Source of the DNA: Bacteroidota bacterium
GTDB lineage: Bacteria > Bacteroidota > Ignavibacteria > Palsa-1295
Length of the DNA: 64,000 nt
NCBI GenBank assembly: GCA_021324685.1
Contig: JAJPIQ010000028.1
Coordinates: forward strand, 1 to 64,000
Reading direction: 5' to 3'
In this document: in pieces, positions 58,017 to 64,000 of the stretch
Layout: each line of letters starts with the position of its first letter
Numbering within the stretch: position 1 is the first letter of the stretch
The notes under the pieces: model-generated
What the model saw: the letters and a program-made list of their open reading frames with translations, nothing else
What the model was told of the DNA's origin: nothing
Database searches by the model: none
Made by a program: the position numbers and the translations under genes

Positions 58017-59873
58017 TTAAGCCTCTTCCACATACGCTTCCATCGCATGGTAATAAGGGAGCCCGAGGTTGTAGAAGCGGCGAGCAGTCGCCGTGTTGCG
58101 GTCGGCAACGCGCTGCCAGAACTCACGCTCGTCGGGACCCGGGAACATAGCGCGGTCCTTTTGGGACTGGTGTTTGAAAATCGCTTCGAGCTTGAGCGCA
58201 AGTTCCGTTTCGCTCATCGGAACTAATATATCCGCTTCGTCGAGCGGCCACTCCTGCCAGGCGCCGCGATAGAGCCAGAGCACAGGCCGATCCGTCCTTC
58301 CTGAGAGTGCCTGCCGGATGATCCACAGGCAGACCCGGTGCGTACCGTGAGGATCGGATAAATCGCCGGCGGCAAGAATTCGGTGGGGCTTTATTTTTTC
58401 GAGCAACGTACGGGTCTGTTCGATATCCGCATTTCCGGGCGGCGCTTTTTCGATCGCGCCGGTCTGGTAGAACGGCAGGTTCATAAAAATGCAGTGGTCG
58501 CGTTTCAGGCCCACGTGCATCGCCGCACTCACCGCTTCGGCTTCGCGAATGTATTGCTTGATGTGACCAACTTCCGGGATATCGATCTCGCCCGGCAATT
58601 TCTCGGCAAGGAATCGCTCGATCTTTTTTTCGATCCCGCGGTGCGCAGCCGGATCGATTCCCACGGCGCTCAAATACTTTCCAACAAAATCGAGATACCG
58701 GAGCACGTCGTGGTCGAAGACCGCGATGTTGCCGCTGGTCTGGTACGCGACGTACACTTCGTTCCCGTTCTCCACGAGTTTGCGGAACATTCCCCCGGCC
58801 GAAATAACATCGTCGTCCGGATGCGGGCTGAAAAGAATAATGCGCTCGCCTTTGGGAAGCTTATGATGATCGCGGACTTTGTGCCCCAATTCCCTTGCTG
58901 CCGAACGATTGAGCGAGTCGGCGCCGGACCGGTGCGGCCCTTCCCGCAGCCCTCCATCGGGTGCGACCACCAGCGACGCGAGCCCATGCGCGATATAGTT
59001 GTCCTCTGAAAGTTCCACGATCGGCTTTTGGAGCTGTTCGGCGAGCCAGATGATCGCCCGAAGTTTTTCCGCGTGGCTTTGGAACGAATAATATTGCTGG
59101 ACGAGCCACGGCGTTTTCACCCGCGTGAGCTCGGCCGCTGCATTGGAGTCGAGATGAAAGCTCGCGTTCGGATGCCCTTGCAGCAACGACGCCGGAAGTT
59201 CTGCGGTGCGCGGCCCTTCGACGGCCCGCCGGACCACACTCGCTTTATTCTCGCCAAGGGCGGCCAGCACGATCTCCCGCGAAGCCAGAATGGTCGCCAC
59301 GCCCATCGTAATAGCTTCCCGAGGCACGTTCGCTTCGCCAAAAAAATCGGCAGCGGCATCGCGCCGTGTGAAGGGATGGATCATGACGAGCCGTGTTCGC
59401 GCTTCCTGCGGAGTTCCCGGCTCGTTAAAACCGATGTGGCCGCTTCGGCCAATACCGAGGACCACAAGGTCGATCCCGCCCGCCTCCGCGATCGCGCGCT
59501 CGTAGGCGTCGCAATACGCTGGAACTTCTTCCCGGGCGAGTGTGCCGTCGGGAATGTGAATGTTCTCAGGCCGGATATTCACATGCCGGAACAGGTGCGT
59601 CTGCATAAAGCGATGGTAGCTTTGCAGCGCTTCGGGGTTAATCGGATAGTATTCGTCGAGATTGAACGTGCGGACCTCCGAAAGGTCGAGACCCTGTTTG
59701 TGCAGGGCAATAAGTTCTCGGTAAATACCTTTCGGGGTCGAACCGGTGGGAAGCCCGAGCACGGCATTCGGCTTCTTTCGTACCAGCGCCGCGATGCGCT
59801 CCGCCACCGCGCGCGCCAGTGTGGTATGGTCCTCGTGGATAATAACTGGAATTTTTGCGGGATCGGTCGTCAT
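58017..59873 (-). CDS. nagB: Glucosamine-6-phosphate deaminase fused to a LmbE-type deacetylase domain
   Basis: This 618-aa protein has two enzymes in one chain. Residues 1-270 are NagB: GLPTGSTPKGIYREL, FNLDEYYPI with the catalytic Asp, GIGRSGHIGFNEPGTP and MGVATILASREIVLAALG. From about 330 a LmbE/PIG-L domain follows: FSPHPDDDVISAGG with the metal-binding His-Pro-Asp-Asp, and SDPHGTHR near the end. NagB turns glucosamine-6-phosphate into fructose-6-phosphate and ammonia; LmbE domains deacetylate N-acetylglucosaminyl compounds, so the fusion could perform two successive steps of amino-sugar use. Long NagB-like fusions of this kind are known in Bacteroidota. The cofactor site of the LmbE half is intact. 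Confidence 0.88.
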   Translation of the reverse strand: MTTDPAKIPVIIHEDHTTLARAVAERIAALVRKKPNAVLGLPTGSTPKGIYRELIALHKQGLDLSEVRTFNLDEYYPINPEALQSYHRFMQTHLFRHVNIRPENIHIPDGTLAREEVPAYCDAYERAIAEAGGIDLVVLGIGRSGHIGFNEPGTPQEARTRLVMIHPFTRRDAAADFFGEANVPREAITMGVATILASREIVLAALGENKASVVRRAVEGPRTAELPASLLQGHPNASFHLDSNAAAELTRVKTPWLVQQYYSFQSHAEKLRAIIWLAEQLQKPIVELSEDNYIAHGLASLVVAPDGGLREGPHRSGADSLNRSAARELGHKVRDHHKLPKGERIILFSPHPDDDVISAGGMFRKLVENGNEVYVAYQTSGNIAVFDHDVLRYLDFVGKYLSAVGIDPAAHRGIEKKIERFLAEKLPGEIDIPEVGHIKQYIREAEAVSAAMHVGLKRDHCIFMNLPFYQTGAIEKAPPGNADIEQTRTLLEKIKPHRILAAGDLSDPHGTHRVCLWIIRQALSGRTDRPVLWLYRGAWQEWPLDEADILVPMSETELALKLEAIFKHQSQKDRAMFPGPDEREFWQRVADRNTATARRFYNLGLPYYHAMEAYVEEA

Positions 59874-59912
59874 GACACTCGGCCATTCAGCAAAGGACGG
59901 GCCTGTTCAAAA

Positions 59913-60416
59913 TTAAAGTTGGAGCGACATGTGGTCCTCGTCATAGCGTTGGCCGTCGTATTGAAGGAACTCCGGTTCGCGGCCCCACGTCACAAAGCCA
60001 TGAGCTAAGTAGAGAGCTTTTGCGGCGCTATTATCGGCCCGGACGCCAAGCTCGATCCGCTCGACACCGGGAATGCAGCGCGCATGAGCGATCGCCGCTT
60101 CCATCAGCGCATGGCCGATTTTGCGGCCTCGATATTCGGGACGTACATAGACGCTCACGATATTCATCTTATGAAGGCGTTTTGAACGTGGTTCATGGAA
60201 GATCGCGATAATGCCGGCGATCTTTTCGGCATCGAATGCTCCAAAGGTCGCATTCTCGGGGCGTTGTGCGACAAATCGCTCGCGTACCATTTCAACAGTG
60301 CGCGGCTCCTCTTCTTCGTAGGAAGAAAGAAAAGATGTCGGCTCATCCCGCAGTGCCGCCAATCGGCAGTCGCGGAACGCTTCGGCATCGCTCGCGGTAA
60401 CTTTTCGAACGATCAT
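59913..60416 (-). CDS. GNAT-family N-acetyltransferase
   Basis: This 167-aa protein shows the GNAT fold: N-terminal MIVRKVTASDAEAFRDCRLAALRDEPTSF, then VSVYVRPEYRGRKIGHALMEAAIAHAR, where RGRKIG is the acetyl-CoA pyrophosphate loop, and ELGVRADNSAAKALYLAHGFVTWG. It transfers an acetyl group to an unknown amine. It follows the glycine-zipper lipoprotein gene directly (the stop of that gene is adjacent), so it is the third gene of the OmpA-lipoprotein-GNAT run and may share its transcript. Confidence 0.9.
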   Translation of the reverse strand: MIVRKVTASDAEAFRDCRLAALRDEPTSFLSSYEEEEPRTVEMVRERFVAQRPENATFGAFDAEKIAGIIAIFHEPRSKRLHKMNIVSVYVRPEYRGRKIGHALMEAAIAHARCIPGVERIELGVRADNSAAKALYLAHGFVTWGREPEFLQYDGQRYDEDHMSLQL

Positions 60417-61013
60417 TCAGGGTTTCGGTGCTTCGATTTCCGTGCTGTCGTCGCTCACACTCAGGCTATCGGCCATACTGACACTGTCGAGCATGCGTTC
60501 CAAATCGTGCGGCAGCGTATCGGGATAGAGCGCGTATTGCTGAAGAAAAGCGAAATCGGCGGCATCGGGCTGAGCAAGCACAATATCGGTGTCGCCTACT
60601 CCTCTACCGATCAGGTATCCCACCGCGGCCCCGGCGACCGCTCCGGCGCCAAGACCGATATAGGTCCGGGTATGTTCTTTGGAAGCCATGCTGGAGTCGA
60701 ATCCACTGGCTGCCAGTGCACCTCCGAGCGCACCGATCAGTCCGCCCCAAAACGCTCCCGAGGCGCCCAGGCTTTGGCCCTGAACGACGATGGTGTCGAT
60801 AAGCGAATAGTCGAGCAGGAGCAAGGGGTACTTACGCGCATTCCGGCCGTGATCGAGTACAAGCCAGTCGTCCGTTACAGCGACCAGCCATCCGCCAGCA
60901 TGCGTGCCGTCCGTAAGTGCAATATCCAGATTCGCATTCGGCGGTCCGGCACATCCGGTCGTCACGATCCCGATCGCCGCAATTACCAGTCCGAGGAACG
61001 CGAATCGTTTCAC
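60417..61013 (-). CDS. Glycine-zipper lipoprotein
   Basis: This 198-aa protein starts at GTG, whose G is shared with the TAG stop of the OmpA gene, so the two are tightly coupled. It has a lipoprotein signal (MKRFAFLGLVIAAIGIVTTGC, lipobox TTGC). After an N-terminal domain with DIALTDGTHAGGWLVAVTDDWLVLDHG comes a Gly-rich helix pair, GAFWGGLIGALGGALAASG and YIGLGAGAVAGAAVGYLIGRG, a glycine zipper that packs in the outer membrane. It probably works with the OmpA protein. The C-terminus is acidic (DSVSMADSLSVSDD). Confidence 0.8.
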   Translation of the reverse strand: MKRFAFLGLVIAAIGIVTTGCAGPPNANLDIALTDGTHAGGWLVAVTDDWLVLDHGRNARKYPLLLLDYSLIDTIVVQGQSLGASGAFWGGLIGALGGALAASGFDSSMASKEHTRTYIGLGAGAVAGAAVGYLIGRGVGDTDIVLAQPDAADFAFLQQYALYPDTLPHDLERMLDSVSMADSLSVSDDSTEIEAPKP

Positions 61014-62569
61014 TATTTACTGAGTACGACAAATTCGACACGCCGATTTTCGGCGCGCCCTTCTTCCGTCCCATTATCGGCAATGGGCGATTCCTTCCCG
61101 TATCCACGCGCGCTTACGCGATTTTTCGGAATACCATTGCGAATGAGATAGTCGCGCACGGCGTTGGCGCGGCGCTGCGAAAGGTCGCGATTGTATTCCT
61201 CGCTTCCAATCGAATCGGTGTACCCGGCGATTTCGACCTGCATGGTGGGAACCGCTTTCATCAGGCGGACGGCGCGATCGAGCTCCGGATAGGAAGAAGC
61301 CGTAAGGTTGGCGCTGTTAAAATCGAAAAAGACGAGCAGCCGCGTGCGTCCGCCGGAGGTTTCACTAAGTTTGATGTCCGGGTGGTTCGCAAGAATACGC
61401 CCCTGGTCATCCACCTGGAAATAGGATGTGCCGAACAGATAGCCGTTCGCATCGGCGGTGACCGAATACCTTCCGGGCGCTTTTACGCGGACACTATACT
61501 TGCCGTTACGATCGGTCTTATCGGTTGCCACCACTTGATTGTTCGTAAGATCGACGACCGTCATCGTGGCATCGACAGGATCCCCGGTCTTCGCGTTGGT
61601 AACGCTTCCCGTCAGCGCCACTTTACCATCCGGCCCGATTCCCTGCTGTTGTTCCGCAGTGGTTGCCTGGGACGGGCTATAGGCGACGGGCTCTTCCTGC
61701 GAATGTGCGAATGGGAACCGAATCCCGACGGTCAAAGAAGCATACCAAAGTCGGGGAAACGTTACGGAAGGTAAATTATCGGCCGTCGCGGCGTCTGAGA
61801 TCGTAGTTTCTCCGGAACTTTGCAGCCAGGCCGTGAGAGGAATACTGAGCAGGAGTTCGGCATCGAGGAGCGTCGATCCGCTTCCGATCGGAAATACCGT
61901 TCCCGCTCCCAACAGCAACCCCGCTCGACTCGACGCAAAGAAATTCGATTGACTCGCGTTGTTTAAGGTCGCCGAAGTATCCGCCGATAACGCGCCGGTA
62001 TTTTGATCGTAATAGGTCCACTGAGCACCGCCATTTTTTACCTGGCTGACATAAAGCCGATTCGCAAGCAGCGAGGAAAAACTGATCCCGCCGGCGGCAT
62101 ACCAGGAATTGCTGAGAGCAAAGTGCCCTAAAATATCGAAGTCGAAATTTTGCAGGAGAAGGTTATAGGAATTCGTAACGGGTTCCGGAGTGGTCGGGCC
62201 ACCCGTAAAACCGCTTAAGTTGATCGGAATATTGTGGCTTTCCGTACTCGATGTATAATTTGTGAGGTACCGAAGCTTCGCTTCGAGGTCCACGGTGTTC
62301 GAAAGGGCAAGCCCTCCTTTGATCCCAAAGACCCCTCCAACGCCGCTGCCCAGGCCATCGAACGAGACCATCGTGGCCACGGTCGCATTATCGGGTTCCG
62401 GGACGATGATCGGCCAGAAAAAATTCGACTCGCCGGAGTACCAATTATAGGTAATCCCAAGATCGCCGCCCCAGTAACTTTGTCCCGTCGCACGGTTTTG
62501 GGAAAAAGAAGCGGCGCTAAAAAGTGCAACTGCAAAAAGGGCGATAAACAGACGAACGAATGTTTTCAT
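61013..62569 (-). CDS. OmpA-family outer-membrane protein
   Basis: This 518-aa protein has a signal peptide (LFIALFAVALFSAASFSQ), a beta-rich membrane region up to about 300, a CarboxypepD_reg-like domain (VALTGSVTNAKTGDPVDATMTVVDLTNNQV to GTSYFQVDDQG), and a C-terminal OmpA domain (FFDFNSANLTASSYPELDRAV to DLSQRRANAVRDYLIRNGIPKNRVSARGYGKESP) that binds peptidoglycan. It anchors the outer membrane to the cell wall. It leads the minus-strand run OmpA-lipoprotein-GNAT and is divergent from the ECF sigma gene. Confidence 0.92.
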   Translation of the reverse strand: MKTFVRLFIALFAVALFSAASFSQNRATGQSYWGGDLGITYNWYSGESNFFWPIIVPEPDNATVATMVSFDGLGSGVGGVFGIKGGLALSNTVDLEAKLRYLTNYTSSTESHNIPINLSGFTGGPTTPEPVTNSYNLLLQNFDFDILGHFALSNSWYAAGGISFSSLLANRLYVSQVKNGGAQWTYYDQNTGALSADTSATLNNASQSNFFASSRAGLLLGAGTVFPIGSGSTLLDAELLLSIPLTAWLQSSGETTISDAATADNLPSVTFPRLWYASLTVGIRFPFAHSQEEPVAYSPSQATTAEQQQGIGPDGKVALTGSVTNAKTGDPVDATMTVVDLTNNQVVATDKTDRNGKYSVRVKAPGRYSVTADANGYLFGTSYFQVDDQGRILANHPDIKLSETSGGRTRLLVFFDFNSANLTASSYPELDRAVRLMKAVPTMQVEIAGYTDSIGSEEYNRDLSQRRANAVRDYLIRNGIPKNRVSARGYGKESPIADNGTEEGRAENRRVEFVVLSK

Positions 62570-62619
62570 ATTCCTTATCGAGAATGAGAATGTTGAAAAA
62601 AGGCTTACAAAAATAATAT

Positions 62620-62730
62620 GAGAACCGGGAGCGGGCGGAGAATGAGTTATTTTACATGCATTAAACCGCGGGGTTCCGGTTCTCTCTCATAAGAGACCGT
62701 CTCATACGGACCGTTCTCTCGAAAGAGAAC
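62620..62730. promoter_or_regulatory. Nested inverted repeats between ompA and the sigma gene
   Basis: In the 193-base divergent region, GAGAACCGG (62620) pairs with CCGGTTCTC (62676); TCTCT-CATA-AGAGA forms a small hairpin (62683-62696) and GTTCTCT-CGAA-AGAGAAC a perfect 7-bp-stem hairpin (62713-62730). The arms share the sequence (G)AGAGAAC. They lie 33-143 bases before the sigma start codon and could be operator or leader structures. Confidence 0.45.
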
Positions 62731-62762
62731 GAACTACCCCACGACCAGCATTTTATTTTTTC

Positions 62763-63383
62763 ATGGCGTATCGCCCTGAGTACGGAGCGTTATCGGATAC
62801 CGAACTTGTCCGGCTGTTTCAGGCCGGATCGTCCATGGCCGAGCGCGATGCGGCATTTACAACGCTCGTCGAACGCTATCAAAAGCGGCTCTATTTCGCC
62901 GCTCGAAAGATGATGCATGGCAATCACGATGAGGCCGACGAGATCGCGCAGGAAACGTTCGTCAAAGCCTACGATGCGCTAAAAACATTTCGCGGCGAGG
63001 CCAAGCTTTATACCTGGCTATACCGGATCATGATGAATGCCGTGATCCAGCGCTCTCGTAAGCAGAAAGTACGGCAAATGCTGGGCCTCGAAACCGTGAG
63101 CGAACTGGCAGAAGAAGGCGCGCAGGCCGACGAAAGTCTGATGAAGTCCGAGACGACCCGACTGATCGAAGCCGCCATCGAAACGCTACCCCCGAAACAG
63201 CAACGGGTTTTTATGATGAGATTTTATGAAGAATTACCTTATGAGGACATTTCCGAGATCGTCGGGACGAGCGTTGGCGCTTTGAAAGCCAATTATTTCC
63301 ACGCAGTACGAAAAATTGGCGAATATTTGCAGGCGTCAGGCCGAATTGCTCTCGAGGGAATAGTCGAATTAGAGGCCTTTTGA
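62763..63383 (+). CDS. RNA polymerase ECF-type sigma factor
   Basis: This 206-aa sigma-70 family protein has region 2 (TTLVERYQKRLYFAARKMMHGNHDEADEIAQETFVKAYDALKTF, YTWLYRIMMNAV) and region 4 (IETLPPKQQRVFMMRFYEELPYEDISEIVGTSVGALKANYFHAVRKIGEYL). No region 1 or 3 is present. It would direct RNA polymerase to a stress or envelope regulon. The next ORF, 83 bases on, encodes a probable anti-sigma factor. Its stop codon lies within a tandem duplication. Confidence 0.93.
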   Translation: MAYRPEYGALSDTELVRLFQAGSSMAERDAAFTTLVERYQKRLYFAARKMMHGNHDEADEIAQETFVKAYDALKTFRGEAKLYTWLYRIMMNAVIQRSRKQKVRQMLGLETVSELAEEGAQADESLMKSETTRLIEAAIETLPPKQQRVFMMRFYEELPYEDISEIVGTSVGALKANYFHAVRKIGEYLQASGRIALEGIVELEAF

Positions 63384-63412
63384 AGTACCGAATTAGTGAC
63401 ATTTTGAAGTAC
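63366..63412. repeat. 24-bp-period direct duplication across the sigma gene stop
   Basis: GAATTAGAGGCCTTTTGAAGTACC and GAATTAGTGACATTTTGAAGTACT, period 24 and 20 of 24 bases identical. The TGA stop of the sigma gene lies in the first copy (63381-63383). Confidence 0.8.
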
Positions 63413-63466
63413 TTTTGAAATTAAACTTAGGCACTCCTCACGCGTCTTAACCTATACGGTGCGATA

Positions 63467-64000
63467 ATGCGAACGAACAACCATAATAGCGATATTCGAA
63501 AGCTCGAAGCAGAACTTCGGAAGCTGGACGCCCCGTACGTTTCATCCGAGCCCGAACCGCTTTACTGGGCAAATTTCCGGGTTCGGCTTATGGACCGGAT
63601 TGAAAGCGAACACAAGCCGGCGTTCAGCCTTCGTGTTAAAGAATTTATCGCTTCGCATATTATGGCTTCGAGCATCGCCGCATCGGCAGCATGCTTGATC
63701 GTTGCTGCCGTGTTTTATTTCCAACCGGCCCCTTCCGAAATTGCAGCCGTCCAACCCGATGCGGCAGCCGTCCAACCGCTTGCGTCGGTGCCTGAATCGG
63801 TTAAACCCGCGTCACCTGTCGTCCAACCGGGAGTGAAAACCGCCCATGTTTCGGAAAGTTTGGCTGACGCGAACGTAAAAAAACATCGGTTAAACAAAAT
63901 GGCAGAACCGATCGACCCGGACATGGCAGCCAACGTGCCGATCGCGACCGATGATGAGCATCCGGTGAGTCTCGAAGAATTATCCCAGCCCGAGCTGGAA
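63467..64000 (+). CDS. Probable anti-sigma factor, partial
   Basis: An ORF absent from the track because it has no stop before the window edge, starting ATG at 63467 and open to the last base (178 codons). It encodes a hydrophilic N-terminal region (SDIRKLEAELRKLDAPYV, then PLYWANFRVRLMDRIE), one membrane helix (ASSIAASAACLIVAAVFYF, about 66-84), then a Pro/Val/Gln-rich extracytoplasmic stretch with a doubled AAVQP. This layout, directly after an ECF sigma gene, fits an anti-sigma protein that holds the sigma at the membrane. No HxxxCxxC zinc motif is present in the N-terminal part. The C-terminus is unseen. Confidence 0.6.
   Translation, partial: MRTNNHNSDIRKLEAELRKLDAPYVSSEPEPLYWANFRVRLMDRIESEHKPAFSLRVKEFIASHIMASSIAASAACLIVAAVFYFQPAPSEIAAVQPDAAAVQPLASVPESVKPASPVVQPGVKTAHVSESLADANVKKHRLNKMAEPIDPDMAANVPIATDDEHPVSLEELSQPELE
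63743..63784. repeat. 21-bp-period direct repeat in the anti-sigma gene
   Basis: GCAGCCGTCCAACC occurs at 63743 and 63764, giving AAVQPDAAAVQPL in frame. Confidence 0.7.

Overview
The window reads as a chromosomal segment of a Gram-negative member of the FCB group, possibly Kapabacteria/Ignavibacteria-like; this placement is inference from content, not a database result. The reasons are: secreted proteins ending in type IX secretion (T9SS) type A sorting domains, lpxD and several outer-membrane or lipoprotein genes, an 11-gene complex I set without nuoEFG, and a NagB-LmbE fusion. No rRNA, tRNA, CRISPR array, transposase or phage gene was seen.

Layout. 1-9.6 kb: a 16-bp tandem array, a sorting-domain arylsulfotransferase, a three-gene operon (CxxCH protein, membrane protein, winged-helix regulator), a UBP-type zinc finger, a DUF5996 protein, a PfkB sugar kinase, a PlpD-like patatin/beta-barrel protein and a short-chain dehydrogenase. 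9.6-12.9 kb: two duplicated units, each an operator/promoter, a small zinc-ribbon ORF and a lipoprotein. 12.9-21.4 kb: a 1260-aa AAA-TPR-SARP regulator, a PAS-like protein, dprA, and two related lipoproteins, one carrying a degenerate subtilisin domain. 21.5-37.5 kb: lpxD, a rhodanese and the complex I cluster, with transcription order nuoA-B-C-D-H-x-I-J-K-L-[subtilisin]-M-N. 37.5-46.7 kb: nfo, a cyclophilin, a lipoprotein, a GH43-GH1 pair, an HtrA protease, an SR-rich membrane miniprotein, a mutarotase-like protein with an internal 18-bp repeat, and ssb. 46.9-53.5 kb: a second T9SS subtilisin, a methyltransferase and a sialidase-fold protein. 53.5-64 kb: an RND efflux pair, the NagB-LmbE fusion, GNAT, a glycine-zipper lipoprotein, an OmpA protein, and an ECF sigma factor with a probable anti-sigma gene cut off by the window edge.

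How it works together. Complex I here is the membrane arm plus the quinone-reducing module; without nuoEFG nearby it would take electrons from ferredoxin or another donor unless the NADH module is encoded elsewhere. The many secreted hydrolases suggest a life using extracellular protein and glycans. The OmpA, glycine-zipper and GNAT genes form one tight run, divergent from an ECF sigma gene, which suggests an envelope-stress module.

The most unusual signal is not a gene. At least a dozen loci carry imperfect direct duplications of roughly 12-26 bp placed side by side (period 14-26 bp). Several lie exactly across a stop codon (winged-helix gene, UBP gene, SDR, SR-rich protein, second subtilisin, sigma gene) or just upstream of a start codon. 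The second striking signal is the duplicated zinc-ribbon/lipoprotein unit, whose promoter shares the operator CTGTCA-N7-TGACA(G/C) and an upstream inverted repeat ATTTCA-N3-TGAAAT.
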